Shown piece after piece: positions 44,991 through 57,040 of a DNA stretch of 64,000 bases. Every line of letters starts with the position of its first letter. Positions within the stretch are counted from its first letter, which is position 1. Origin of the DNA: Nannobrachium achirus (Eukaryota > Chordata > Actinopteri > Myctophiformes > Myctophidae); NCBI GenBank assembly GCA_963921795.1, contig OY997658.1, positions 30,815,363 to 30,879,362 of the forward strand, given 5' to 3'. The notes under the pieces are model-generated. The model did no database searches. It saw only the letters and a list, made by a program, of their open reading frames with translations, and was not told the DNA's origin. The translations under genes were made by a program, and so were the position numbers.

Positions 44991-45073
44991 CTAAATTCCA
45001 TGGACTCAAGAAGTGGCAATCTCCAGGAAACCTAAATTCCATGGGCTCAAGAAGTGGCAATCTCCAGGAAACC
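44991..45073 (+). repeat. Two tandem 41-bp units
   Basis: TAAATTCCATGGACTCAAGA and TAAATTCCATGGGCTCAAGA begin near-identical units ending CTCCAGGAAACC. Confidence 0.85.
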
Positions 45074-45079
45074 TTTACA

Positions 45080-47262
45080 CTAAGTTTAGGATAAAATGAC
45101 ATCAATGTGGAATATATACTGTATGTATCTGTTACAAAAATGTATTAATTCATAGGTATATGTAAGTCATACAGTGCACACTGCTCAAACATGTGTAGGT
45201 GAATAGTCAAATTTAAAACTGTGTGGTTTTCCATGACGATTGATAAATCTATGAACTCATATACAAGCCTTATTAAATAAATGAATAATCACAAAATGGT
45301 GACGATTGGGTGCTATTAATCTTGGAGCTGTTTGGTCCTTCGAGCTTTGAGGACAGTTGAGAGGCAGAGGCAGAGGGTTACGATGAGATAACCTCTCTCC
45401 TAATGACCTTAATCATTCATTCTCACTCAGTACAGTATCTGGTCCTGCTCTGCTAATGAAAAACCTTATCAACGATAGCACATATGACATTACTGAGGAA
45501 GAGTTCTCAGGGCAATACTGTATTTTTTTATCCATCATTTTAAGTTCTTTACCATTTGGTGGATGGAGGGAAAGGGCATGTTAGTAGAACTAGCATCCAT
45601 AGTAAGAGGGCCAATGATTGATTGCAACTAATTTCCAAAGGTCAGCAGCTCAGATGGTTGTCGTTTGCATTAATCTATCCAGTTTAGTTTCAAATGGATT
45701 CTCATGTTAGACACAACATTACTCATCCCTTTGGAAGCAGAATCATTGCGAGGTTAAACCTCTTCTGGGGCTACTATTGTCAATGCTGGAAGGTCAAACT
45801 TGCCACACCCACAGAATACTGGACTTCCTTGACGTCCAGAAAAGAGTTTTGATGACTTTTGTGTGTTTTTGTTGTTTGAGTGTAGTCCTGTAGCCTTGTT
45901 TCTGATACAATCTGGTGCAAATCGATAGCTAATCACAGAGCTCATTAGCTAAGGTTATGGGTTTAATGGGGTGGTGAAAACTGAAAGAGTAAACAGCCAG
46001 ATGTAATCCTGACTATTTGTAGTTAAGAAGGGTGCAGTGTAGGGATATTTTGTGGTTATTTGTGGAACAAAGCACACAGTAGCAAACTATCGTTGCGATG
46101 TCAACAATCTATCCTGTTTAATGCTGAATTCCAGTTTATTACAGTGTCTTTAAAGCACAAAAAAACAAAAAAGAAACAAAAAACAAGAACCACTTGTGCT
46201 TTAGTCTAACAATAAACCCAAGGCTTTGTTTTGATCAAAGTGTAAACTTGAATACCAACAGAATTTCTGTGATATTAATGTTTAATTTTGCTGCACGATT
46301 CCTGCAATTAAACGTGCTCTAGATGAGTTTCTTATTGAACAAGAGAGTGTTTGCACTGACGCGTCGCTGACATTTATAGGAGCCATTACTATCACTGTTT
46401 AGTCATACAAAACACAATGATTGCTTCCCTGCACCTTGTAATGATTGTGGGGTAAAACAGGTGCCCAATCATTACACTTTCCCCACTCCCCATTGTTTTC
46501 TTGTTTTGGGTAATCAATTTTCTTATGCGCGTGAATCTCGTAAGTGTTTTACTGGCTGCGTTGAGAGCTATCATTACTCAAACAGACAAACCACACCTTG
46601 GAGGGATGATCCATCCTGGCTGTAAAATGGTTGTACAAAGTACAAACATTTTCCCATGCCTGGCCACAATGGCTTGTCTGTGGACTAGCCGGAAATTTCT
46701 ATTATTGTATTATGATCTGAGACAGCATTCATTCATTCAGACCATCAGCGCGACCTCACGTAACACCGTTCTTCTTCTTTTTTTTTCTTTTCGATCGGCT
46801 ATTGTTTACTCACCAGCGAAGTGTCTTGATCTGCATTGGCATATAGTGGCGATTCTGGCGAGGCATCTTTCCCCCCCGGGCGTTTCGCGTGGGCGATCCG
46901 TGCACATCGATGTGGGCGCATGTGATCATCTTCGTATGTAATCCATGTAAATATTTTCATTAGCGTAGCCCCTCGGACAACGGCTAAGCTAACGCTAGCA
47001 TCTACACAGTGAGTCTATGGGGGAAATGGCTATCTGCCCCGGAAAGCGATCAAAAGCACTTCCGGTTCGTCTGCAGAGAAGAATGATGTCAATGGTTAGA
47101 CCAATGGTGAGACAGAGAAGGGCTCGCGACCGTTGTTTTCGGATCATTATCATTTATTTCGTTTTTAATCACCTATTGCGTAATATTACGTATTCTGCTG
47201 AGAACTATTGCGCAAGAATTGCGTAATTGTGAGATCAGGCTATGATAGTGTTAATTATTTAT
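45080..47262. other. No gene recognised
   Basis: Over 2 kb without supported exon, LINE motif or terminal repeats. The frame at 46501-46941 has no recognisable domain. Confidence 0.5.
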
Positions 47263-47270
47263 TAGATGTG

Positions 47271-48537
47271 CAGTGGTGGACAGTAAGGAAGAACATTTAC
47301 TTCAGTACTGTACTGAAGTAGGCTCTACATGTTTTCGAGTATCTGTAATTTACTTGAGCATTTTGTATTTTGGAAATGTTCAAAGTTGAAAGACCAATAT
47401 TGCACTTTTGACTGCACCACATTTCTAGGGAGGGGAAAGGTACATAAAGAATTCACAGCTTAAAGTGATAGTTCAGCTATTTTTGACATAAAGCTGTGTG
47501 AAATACTTGCCATTAAAATGGTGGTTACAAATGTATTAATTCATTACCAGAGTCCCGTGGTCAGAGTTCTGGTCAGTTTTAGATGAATTTTAAGTAGTTC
47601 CAATGGGGTGGGGGCAATTTGGCGTGGCCCAATCATTGAAAATAGATTAATCCACAAAACTAGCGTCATTTGTATTATTGGCCTATTTCTACCATATAGA
47701 GCGAGGTTTCGTTCTGATCAGCTGACTGCAAAGCACCTTGTTTTGGGGAAATGCGTTGCAGCGGCGTAGTGATACTGGACACAAAAAATAGTACCATGTG
47801 ACAGAGGGGTCAAACTTGAACGAAAGTTGGTCTATTTGGTAGAAATAGGTCAACAATACAAATGACGCTAGTTTTGTGGATTCATCTATTTTTCTTGATT
47901 GGGCCATGAGCCCCTACCAAATTACCGGAACTACTTTATATTCATCTAAAACTGACCAGAACTCTGACCACTGGACTCTGGTAATGAATTAATACATTTG
48001 TAACCACTATTTTAATGGCAAGTATTTCACACAGCTTTATGTCAAAAATAGCTGAACTATCACTTTAAGCACTATAGAGGGTATGCGCGTGCCTAAAGTG
48101 AATGGCAAATAGAGTGGCAAAGTTAGTGGCAAAGTGAGTTTAATGTTGTTTAACGTCTTTTAATGCAATCAGATAGGACTTTTCTGTTTGGATGTATGGG
48201 CTGTCAAGGCCAGAAAGCAGTTTTTTGCCAATCAGTAAGCGTTCCTACTTCACTAATATAGTGAAAACATTAAGGAAAATCGGATACATTTTGATACAGT
48301 GATGCCTTGATGTTAAAAATAAAATCTTGTAATTTGTAGAGATTTTTTATTTTATTTTTATGTGTGCTTTTGAATACTTATTCAAAATGTTTTTTTATTT
48401 TTTTTATGCAAGTACACCAGTACTTTAACTAAATTACAGATTTGACAGAGAAATTTTCACTTGTAAACTGAGTACAATTTTACCGGGCATATATCTATAC
48501 TTTGTCTCAAGTATAGGCTATACTTTGTCCACCACTG
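47271..48537. mobile_element. hAT-like element (AGTGGTGG family) with nested foldback
   Basis: Starts CAGTGGTGGACAG and ends CTTTGTCCACCACTG. Flanks TAGATGTG and TAGATCAG agree at 6 of 8. Contains the 609-bp foldback at 47460-48068. Confidence 0.7.
47460..48068. mobile_element. Foldback MITE bounded by TTAA
   Basis: Starts TTAAAGTGATAGTTCAGCTA and ends with the complement TAGCTGAACTATCACTTTAA. Arms of at least 140 bp are nearly identical (CATTAAAATGGTGGTTACAA versus its complement), and pairing extends to about 47700/47870 through GTCATTTGTATTATTG. The TTAA boundary and AAGTGATAGTTC terminus suit piggyBac-like or related fish MITEs. Confidence 0.8.
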
Positions 48538-48624
48538 TAGATCAGAATGGGTCATAAAAGTGTTATCCCCTCTTTCTCTCCCCTATCCATCTCTTCTACT
48601 TTAGCTTCTCCTGTATCTCTCTAC

Positions 48625-48641
48625 CCCCCCCCCCCCCCCCA
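48625..48641. repeat. Poly(C) tract
   Basis: A run of about 17 C. A similar shorter tract is at 16106-16118. Confidence 0.9.
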
Positions 48642-48837
48642 CCTGCTCTCATCTGTTCCCTTCCTGTGGTTATGAAGGGTCTCATTTGTCATTCAGCAGG
48701 TGATGAGTGTGATGTATTCATCCATGACCTCTACTGCTGTCATTAGTGAGACCAGTAGTGCAGTACCCGTTGTCAGAGAGAGTATTTAATGCAGTAACCG
48801 TCGTCAAGGTTGCTTAGTCCAGCGTTAGGAATACCAG

Positions 48838-49176
48838 AAGAGTCGCCGGAAAGAAACTCGCCCGGGCCGATGGTTTATCATGCCTTTTAATTGATTGATT
48901 GAGGTATTTATTAGAAGTTTTGGATAGGAAAAGGTATACGGTTTCATGACAGTACAGTTCACTGATACAATGTCAACTAAAAGGAAACTTGGGAAAGGCA
49001 AGGCTTATTTGTTATTTTCCATTTAGATCCTTAATATCCTTATATACCTGCCTAAACGGTTAAACCTAACCTTATTCCTAACTTTAACCTCATTAAAACG
49101 GTGCCAAAACCTAACCCTATTCCTAATCTTAACCTCAGAAAGATATGCGAGTTTCTTTCTGGCGACTTTACCGGTT
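48838..49176. mobile_element. Possible small TIR element (GTCGCC ends)
   Basis: AGTCGCCGGAAAGAAACTCGC at the left and its near complement at the right (GCGAGTTTCTTTCTGGCGAC). Internal CTAACC repeats. No convincing TSD. Confidence 0.5.
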
Positions 49177-49202
49177 ACCCATTAGTACTACATGTCATCA
49201 GT

Positions 49203-49235
49203 GAATGAATGAATGAATGAATGAATGAATCAATG

Positions 49236-49271
<36 letters not shown>
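49203..49271. repeat. (TGAA)n(TCAA)n microsatellite
   Basis: AATG units change to AATC units. Confidence 0.95.
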
Positions 49272-49272
<1 letters not shown>

Positions 49273-49443
49273 ATTTCTTAAGAAAGAAATCCACAGATCC
49301 AGAGACCCGCGGATCCTGTTCCAAAGCCTTTCGTTATATCGTCACTGTCGGGCAGGAACCTCGTATCACCATGTTTCAAATGTGTATGTTTTTTGTAAAG
49401 TAAAGCCCTGCTTCACCATACAAGACTGTCGCACAAGATTATT

Positions 49444-49516
49444 GAAAATAGCAGATCTACAAGCACACAACGCCTCACGGTGCGAGGCGTTGTGTGCTTG
49501 TAGATCGTCTGTTTTC
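49444..49516. repeat. Dispersed hairpin family member (CACACAACGCC variant)
   Basis: GATCTACAAGCACACAACGC continues CTC and pairs with GAGGCGTTGTGTGCTTGTAGATC. Relative to the usual GCTCACAACGCGTC form, the altered bases are matched on the opposite arm. Confidence 0.9.
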
Positions 49517-49539
49517 ACTATTTCAAATCGTTTTTTAAA

Positions 49540-49885
49540 ATGATACAAGATGAATGGTTTTGGACATACAAGGTTTCCACCCGACAACAGCAATATCATA
49601 ATAGCTAAAAGATCCTCCTCCATGCTTTTCTTGTTCCCGCCTCTGGAACAATGACAGCACCAGAGGAACTAAGGGCCCTGCCGGCCACATACTTATAGGA
49701 AGCCTTGTGGAAAAGTGGGCAGGTGCATTTCCATGTAATGGTTTAAAAGCCGATAAAAGGATCTTAAAATACATTCCAAAACTAAAAGGCAAGCAATGCA
49801 GGGACTTTAAAATAGGCGTAATGTGTGCTCTCCATCTGGTCCTTGTCATCAGCATGCTGCTGCATTCTGGACAAGTTGTTACCAA
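49540..49885 (-). pseudogene. LINE C-terminal fragment
   Basis: The minus frame reads HITPILKSLHCLPFSFGMYF then KILLSAFKPLHGNAPAHFS, matching the common L2/Rex-type segment HITPILKSLHWLPVxxRIxFKILLL. Degenerate and without RT core. Confidence 0.75.
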
Positions 49886-50187
49886 CTGAATGAATGAATG
49901 AACGAATGAATAGTTTTTTTCGATAGTCAGTGAGACAAGTCAAATTTCTTTTCGTTTCTTTTTTTTAACCTGTATCGAAAAGGTATAGGCAGAAGCTTAA
50001 TGCTTAGTTATTGATGCCTATCCTTGACAAACAAACAAAAAGACAAACACACAGAACCACAGATTGCTTGGAACCCTTACTTCGGCCCTCAGCAATAAAC
50101 ATTTCGACTCAATTGGTTGAAGGGTTCTTGAGATTATGTGAAGGACAGCCAGACAAACAGATACAAATGCAGACATTCATTGAATTC

Positions 50188-51040
50188 ATTGCGACCGTCA
50201 GGTCGCAGTTACTACCAAAACCTCCACCGGCTGTCTGTCAGTCTGTCAGTCAGTCTGTCCGTCACTTTTCCCCAACTCATATCTCCGCCACCGTTGCCCC
50301 AATCCATGCCAAACTTTGCACACACACTCCTTGCCTGCCAATCCACAACCTCCACCCCTCCAGGGACCCCCGGAACTCCAGGGACCCACAGGGACCCCCT
50401 TCCGCCGCCGCCAAAAAGTGCAATAATGACCAAATGACCACCCCAATGGGGCTATTCACAGGGAATTCCCAGAGACCACCGACTCCTGGTGCTCCAGAAT
50501 GGATGCAAAAGTGGTCGCACCCCCTAGTGGAGGACCCCCGCAACTGCAGCGCACATAAAATGCCGTAACTCGGGCTAGGAGCGACCGGGAGAGCCGGGGC
50601 CGGTACCCACGCGTCCTTCCTGGCGGCGCCAAGAGAGCCGTCAACATGAATCTGTCCCATATAGCGCCACCATCAGGCCCATTTTTTCAAACACATTTTT
50701 GGACACTGCTCCTACAGATTTTGCCCTAAAATCACGCAAATCGTTACACAGTATGTCTACAATCAACTCATCAACATGGATCTGTCCCATATAGCGCCAC
50801 CATCAGGCCGATTTTTTCAAACACATTTTTGGACATTGCTCCTACAGATTTTGCCCTAAAATCACGCAAATCGGTACACAGAATGTCTACACTCATGTCA
50901 TCAACATGGATCTGTCCCATATAGTGCCACCATCTGGCTGATTTTTTCAAACACATTTTTGGACACTGCTCTTACACATTTTGCCTTAAAATCACGCTGC
51001 GACCTGACAGTCGCTTATCTCCCAATTAGGGAGTCTTACT
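50188..51040. mobile_element. Unclassified element (GCGACC...GGTCGC ends), copy 2
   Basis: Same ends and order as 24972-25815: ATTGCGACCGTCAGGTCGC, (GTCA/GTCT)n, GGACCCCC-rich part, AGCGACCGGGAGAGCCGG, and three 130-bp units starting at 50643, 50773 and 50903, then GCGACCTGACAGTCGC and CAATTAGGGAG. No TSD seen for this copy. The open frames inside are of low complexity and not recognised. Confidence 0.75.
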
Positions 51041-51462
51041 GGTAGATATAGATACAGTAGATACTATACCAGTCAGGTATGCTGCATGTTTGCTCAGTCC
51101 CAGTCCTGGGTAAAGTGGCAAAATACTTTGTGTGAGTGGTTAAATGTGTGCATCAAGTGTGGCTATTCTGTTTATGTCTTTAGTGATGTGTGTTTTCAAA
51201 TCCCCTACTGAATCATGCAGACATCATCTGGAGTTCTGCTTCTTTTTTTCTTTTCTTTTTTTGTCCACATCATTCTGAACACATCAGACTTTTGGTTAGA
51301 GCAGTCACATGAGGTCGCAGGTCAGGTCACAAAATCTGACGGGGAAATGACAATTCAATGGCAAGGCCATCAATCATTGAAATCCAACTAAAGTCTGCAT
51401 TTCTGTAGTTATAGTGTAAGTACAACCTGGCCTCCAACTTTAACTTGATAAACATTCCAATG

Positions 51463-51950
51463 GGGGGGCACGGTGGCGCAGTGGTTAGCGCTTCGCCTCA
51501 CAGCTAGAAGGTCCTAGGTTTGATTCCCGCCGGGGGACGCTGTGGGTGCTGGGGGCGTGTTCCTCCCTCCGCGTCATCAGCGCCCACACCCTAGGTGGGG
51601 TTGGTGATAGGACCTTTCTGTGTGGAGTTTGCATGTTCTCCCTGTGTCTCCTAGGGTTGAAACCCTCACAAAAACATGCAGTAATCCTGGTCTCAATAAT
51701 GCCTCCCCCTGGCCAGCCGGGGCGCCTGATGGAGGGGAAAGGAACTGGTTGGAATAACGTGTTCCTTCCACGCGCTATGTCCATCCCGGGGAAATCCCCC
51801 TTGTCAGGTGAAAGGAAACAACTTGGACTACTCATGCATTGAAGGAAGCATGAGGATTGTCCGTTGTCTCCCCAGGCGTGGCAGAGGGAGAGCAGAGCCC
51901 AGGATTACATAGGCAATTGGCACTGGGTGAAAAATGGGTTACAAAATCGT
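51463..51950 (+). mobile_element. tRNA-derived SINE (DANA/V-SINE-like)
   Basis: The head GGCACGGTGGCGCAGTGG (A-box-like) and GGTCCTAGGTTTGATTCC (B-box-like) form the tRNA-related part. CTGTGTGGAGTTTGCATGTT then CTCCC is the conserved V-SINE/DANA central domain. The tail includes GGCAATTGGCACTGGGTGAA. Pol III transcription is known for the family; mobility needs a partner LINE. Confidence 0.8.
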
Positions 51951-51959
51951 GGGATAAAA

Positions 51960-52512
51960 ATTAGAATTTTAAACATTCCAATATTGCAAAAATAATGAGG
52001 AGCTTGTAGGGCATCTGGAACACAATAGCTAAAGCAGATGTGCTTATTTGCATTTCTCTATGCCTGTTTGGCACACAATAACAAGGCTGTTTAATGCCAA
52101 ACCATAATATTGCTTGTTTTCTTCTTTCATAAATATGGGGCAATTAAAGAGTGAAAAGGTACCAGAATCCATCAAAGTATATCTTTTAGAAGCTATGGGT
52201 CAAGAAAACAAGGGTTGAACTGAGAATGTGCCAAAAAGGAGTTGAATATGAGAAGCCAAATGTTTTAAATTCTGTTATGACAAGTCTTATCTGAGAAATA
52301 GCAGTGTTCAGGGAACGTGGATGAAACCCAAACTACAGAAACCAATATAGGCCTTTTGTACAGGAGTAAATGTATTGCGTAACTCTGGCTGTGTACATGT
52401 ACCTCCAGGGTTGAAATCCAACCAGGGCTGAAATAAGATAGATGTGTTTTTTACCAAGGATGATGTCATGAAAAACACCTATACAACTATACAGTAACTC
52501 TCTGTTTGCACA
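51960..52512. other. No gene recognised
   Basis: No feature supported. Confidence 0.5.
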
Positions 52513-52520
52513 CTGTAGGA

Positions 52521-53020
52521 CAGTGGTTCCCAAACTTTTTAGCTTGAGACCCAAAAGCAGTAGTGAAAATAGCAAGACCACAATTTATTTTTTGTTTTGT
52601 TTTGTTTTAACATTTATCCAATTATTGATTGATTTTTTTTTTATATTGGAAAATAAAAGGGGATATTTACTTGTGTCGTGACCCATAAAAACTGGTCCCC
52701 GACCTCCTCCTTCGTGTGTCATCATCAGATGTCCAGATCAGTAGCGTACAGCCACGCCCTCATCTCAGGTCCCACATGGAAGAGGCCGACCTCCGAGGGT
52801 GGTTTATACAGGGGACAGACGGTGATTATGTGGTCACTGGTCAGCGGTCTGCTCCGGCTCCCCACACTCACATGCTGCTCCGTCCGCCAGGCCCCACTTC
52901 CGCATGGATGCTTTGAAGTGACCGACCCCAGTCCGCAGGCGGTTCAGCAGTGTCCATTGCCGGCGTGGCAGGTCCTCTCCTTTGATGCCTCCTGAGGGTC
53001 ACACTGTTTGGGAAAGAGTG
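52521..53020. mobile_element. hAT MITE with perfect 8-bp TSD
   Basis: Starts CAGTGGTTCCCAAACTTT, ends TGTTTGGGAAAGAGTG and is flanked by CTGTAGGA on both sides. The frames inside it are not protein-like. Confidence 0.85.
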
Positions 53021-53028
53021 CTGTAGGA

Positions 53029-53439
53029 CTAGCCTAGCACAGCTAAACAATCCACCCATGTTAAAACAAGGTGGGGATGGTCTAGTTTTGAGTGCTAGCT
53101 CTTCAAATCTGGCACACCCCCTTAGCTCCAGAGTCGTGAGTAGCCCTTGGTTGGCTAGTTACAAAGTAAGGCTGACTTTGTCTCTCTAGCTGCATGTCTC
53201 GTGTGAGCACATCTCATTCTCCCAGAACAGACAACATGGGTCTTACTTGCATACTGAGGGCTCCTGATGGGTGCATTCCTTATGAATAAAATAAAGGTGT
53301 TTACAGAGCTGTGTTGCATTGCAACTTTGAGGGAAAACCATCTTAAACTACGGTATAAAAAAATGCATTTTCCCTCAGCAATACATCATCGATACAATAC
53401 CATCATGCATATAGGAGAAGTTAGCTCTCTCTCTCTCTC

Positions 53440-53494
<55 letters not shown>

Positions 53495-53800
53495 AAACCA
53501 GAGAACTTGACACTCTAATCCGTGACATCACACCAATATTGAGCCTGGCTGGGTCAGCCATTTGACAATGAATGGAAAACAAATTTTACAGACTCACACA
53601 AAGCTCTGAAATGTTGCTATCCATTTCAAATTGTGGAACTGTGCTAAACCCCTCTGCAACTGATCCCTTATACTGTATTGTTACCGCTATTATTTGATTT
53701 CAGGCAGGTTTCCCAGCCTGAAGCTACAGTCTATACTATACTGTACAATGTGACATCACAGATTATAGGGAGTGAGATAACTTCTACTTTGTTCCTGTTT
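53029..53800. other. No gene recognised; (CT)n at 53427-53493
   Basis: Only the CT microsatellite is supported. Confidence 0.6.
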
Positions 53801-53816
53801 GTAGGAATCACTAGTT

Positions 53817-54089
53817 CAGTCAAAGTGGACCCTGGGGACCCCCAGGGGAGGGTTCCGGGGGGTCCGCAGCAACATTACTTAATAATATAGCATCAAGATC
53901 AGTTTAACTACTTTAACCCTTTTGTGTACATTGGATATTTCAAAATAATATTCATAAAATCTTGAACAAATTTGGGATATCTTGGAAACGTCACAAATAT
54001 TATATGGGCGGTCCCTGGCACAACATATTTACAGATGGAGGTCCACGGCCAAATACATTTGGGGGTTGAAAAAAGTTTGCGAACCACTG
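53817..54089. mobile_element. hAT MITE remnant with perfect 8-bp TSD
   Basis: Ends GTTTGCGAACCACTG and starts CAGTCAAAGTGGACCC (left terminus shortened), flanked by CACTAGTT on both sides. Confidence 0.75.
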
Positions 54090-54109
54090 CACTAGTTAGT
54101 CTGTCCTAA

Positions 54110-54389
54110 TACAGCCTGACTCTCCTAACTAAGGCATGGTAAGGGGTATTTATACGCTGAGCATCAGTATTATTTTCCTTTGTGTTATAGCTGAGACTTT
54201 CTCCTGTTTTGCTACTGCGGCTGTTTGCTCATCTATGTGCTCTTTCTCAAGATCCTGCCAGCACAGAGGAAGCAGTTGGTTAATTGATCATGGAAGTCTT
54301 GTGCAGAGAATAAAGCTAATGAGCCCTCTGGGTTTCACTTGTTGACTCCCACTCCCTTCTGTTTGTATCTTACTTTTAGTTTTTAGTTC

Positions 54390-54425
<36 letters not shown>

Positions 54426-54655
54426 TGATTCTCACCATTGTTTTGGATTTATTATCTTGTTTGGTTGTCGTTTTTGCAAACAACACACAGACTATAATGG
54501 ATGCAACGCATGCACTGAAACGGATTCCCATGACGTACCATATAGCCAAGCCAAGAGTTGGTGCCATAGTTTTGTACTTTTTCTGTTTTGTATGTGTCTT
54601 TTTGTCTAATAGACTCCCGGGTGTGGTTATAATATGCAAATATGTGTTCTAGTGC
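54110..54655. other. No gene recognised
   Basis: A CT-rich tract at about 54390-54425. No supported gene. Confidence 0.5.
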
Positions 54656-54661
54656 GAGGCC

Positions 54662-55255
54662 TTAAGGGGAGAAAATGCTCATTTCGTACAAATCAGTCTA
54701 AAAGTGCCCATGTAGCCCAGGGCTTGCTCTAATGATTTAGCTAGGGCGCCCGTGCCGACGACCTTCGGGGTCGCCACAGGGCCACATATCTGCTTTAAGT
54801 AGGATGTGAGGGGTCTAACTAGGGGTTTGTCATGATTCTGAATCCATTGCAAGCATTTGTTTTGCACAAAAAAACTTTCCTTCGGCTAGAAATGGCCCAA
54901 GGTTTAGTGACGAAAAGTCATGAGTCATCACTTTTCACAGTTTTGTGGGCGTTTTCTGGGGCCATTTATAGCCCAAGGAATGTGTTTAGTGCAAAACAAA
55001 TGCTTGCAATGGATTCAGCATCATGACAAACCCCTAGTTAGACCCCTCACATCCTACTTAAAGCAGATATTTTTCTGGGTATTTTCCTCCTGTATAGAAA
55101 GTCGAAGCCCAACTTGATTTGGCCGCTGTGGCGACCCCGAAGGTCGTCGGCTCGGGCGCCCTAGCTAAATCATTAGAGCATGCCCTGGGCTACATCTGTC
55201 CAAGATTTGGCGCTTTTAGACTGATTTGCACGAAATGAGCATTGTCTCCCCTTAA
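54662..55255. mobile_element. 594-bp foldback element bounded by TTAA
   Basis: TTAAGGGGAGAAAATGCTC at the left and GAGCATTGTCTCCCCTTAA at the right. The arms pair along most of their length: CTAATGATTTAGCTAGGGCG, GACGACCTTCGGGGTCG, GTTTGTCATGATTCTGAATC and GCATTTGTTTTGCAC all recur inverted. The loop is around 54880-54970. The TTAA limits suggest piggyBac-like target choice, but TTAA may also be part of the termini. A diverged single arm recurs at about 57300-57480. Confidence 0.85.
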
Positions 55256-55259
55256 AACC

Positions 55260-56261
55260 CATTCCCAGCCAACTTAAAATATGGATGTGCACTAATAATA
55301 ACGCCAGGAAATATTAATATTTTAATGTGATCAATAGTCTGAGTTTGAACAAACAACCCCCAAAAACACCACCAGAGCGCGCCATCGTAACACTGTAAAC
55401 ATCACAGGTCTCCGTGTGGAGCTGTGTGAAACGCCCCTCCCAGCCCCTCCTCTATGGGTTTTAAAATGGCTGCGGACCGGAGACTACAACGCGCTGTAGC
55501 AGATCGATTCGTGGCAGATCTTTCACATTGTCCTATCGTCCGGGCAAATGGTCGGATGCAGACGCCACACAAAAAAATCGGAATGAAAATCCGACCTACT
55601 GAAGCGGCGTTATGGATATGGACAGTATGTTAGCAGGCTAACGGCTGGGGGCTGCCATCTTACACAGACAAGGACTGAATACCAGTGACGTCATCGACTC
55701 ATCCTTTTTTTTCCACGGTCTATCGTCACAGCCAGTACAAGGTAATGGAAACCGTTTGCGCCGCTAATACATCATACAAAATACATACAAAATTGCTTTT
55801 ATATAAAAGTCGATTTGAGAGTCGATCGGCAGGGACGTCCATAATAACAATGTCAATTTAGAAGTCGATCGGCGCTAAGTGAGTTAAGGCCCCGCACTAT
55901 TCCCTGTGTATTTCTTCTAAGTTTTTAATTCTGGGTAACATTCCAATTAGCCAGTAGCTAATGCCCCTCCCAAAAAGCTTTTGTCCAATGCTAGCTTAGA
56001 ATAACTTCCTGCTTGCCAAGGTCGGTGTTACGGCTTAATGGTTATGTTGGGTGATATTGGTGTATTGTCAGAGGTAGCAGAGGCTTCCTATGCCTGGTGT
56101 AGTCAGCAAGTTTTGACCTTTTAGAAAAGGATATAGTTGCTGTCATTGCAGTTGAAACAGAAGAAAACGAGACTGCATATAAAAGATTGGACCAGGAGAA
56201 AACCATGGGAAAATGTCAACCGCATTTTTACAGTTCTCTCACTCTCTCTTACTCAGATGCA
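55260..56261. other. No gene recognised
   Basis: A GC-richer stretch at 55430-55640 has no supported frame or repeat. Confidence 0.5.
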
Positions 56262-56270
56262 GCAGAGCAC

Positions 56271-57040
56271 TAGCCCTAGAATGTCTCCAATGTTCGGTCG
56301 ATTGACACTCCGTGTAATCCCTCAAATCTGGAGCCATAGAACGCTCCCATAGCGCGGCGGTTAGCAACTAATCTGCGCGGCACTAAAGTGCTGCGCATTA
56401 CTTGTGTACTCACCCAATAATTTATTCCTCAGCCTGGGAGAACGATATTGTCTTATAGTGTCATATCTATTTGAAAGTTCTGGCTGAAAACGTGTACTTT
56501 GAAAAATATCTCCACTTATCACGAGCCAACACGGATGACTTACACGACCGGGCGAGGGGCCCGGGAATGACTGCTGGACTGAATATATCAAAACTTCCTT
56601 GGGAAGCACAAAACGTACAGGGCACACAATTGACAGGTGCTTGTGATTGACGTGGGGTGACTAATCACACCACCTGCGTGATTGTGTGCCCCGTATGTTT
56701 TGTGCTTCCCAAGGAAGTTTTTATATATTCAATCCAGCAGTCATTCCCGGGCCCCTCGCCCGGTCGTATAAGTCGTCCGTGTTGGCTCGTGATAAGTGGA
56801 GATATTTTACAAAGTACACGTTTTCAGCCAGAACTTTCAAATGGATATGACACTACAGGACAATATCATTCTCCCAGGCTGAGGAATACATTATTGGGTG
56901 AGTACACAAGTAGCGCGCAGCACTTTAGGGCCGCGCAGGTTAGTTGCTAACCGCCGCGCAATGGGAGCGTTCTATGGCTCCAGATTTGAGGGATTACACG
57001 GAGTGTCAATCGACTGAACATTGGAGACATTCTAGGGCTA
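56271..57040. mobile_element. 770-bp long-TIR foldback element with perfect 9-bp TSD (MULE-like)
   Basis: Begins TAGCCCTAGAATGTCTCC, ends GGAGACATTCTAGGGCTA and is flanked by GCAGAGCAC on both sides (56262-56270, 57041-57049). Almost the whole element is two inverted arms of about 360 bp around a centre at 56645-56680. Long TIRs with a 9-bp TSD are characteristic of Mutator-like elements. Both arms keep an open frame of about 85 residues (56361-56627 minus, 56657-56950 plus), similar to each other because the arms are complementary copies. It matches no protein I recognise. Confidence 0.88.

Noticed and set aside
46501-47226. Frames of 146 and 69 residues as possible exons
   Set aside because: No recognisable motif, no splice-consistent partners, composition not coding-like.
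51485-51842. 116- and 98-residue frames
   Set aside because: They lie in the V-SINE.
52678-52995. 105-residue frame as an exon of a neighbouring gene
   Set aside because: It lies within a hAT MITE with a perfect TSD and has no recognisable domain.
56361-56950. Two similar open frames as a divergent gene pair
   Set aside because: They are the two arms of one inverted repeat with a TSD outside, so I treat them as one mobile element.
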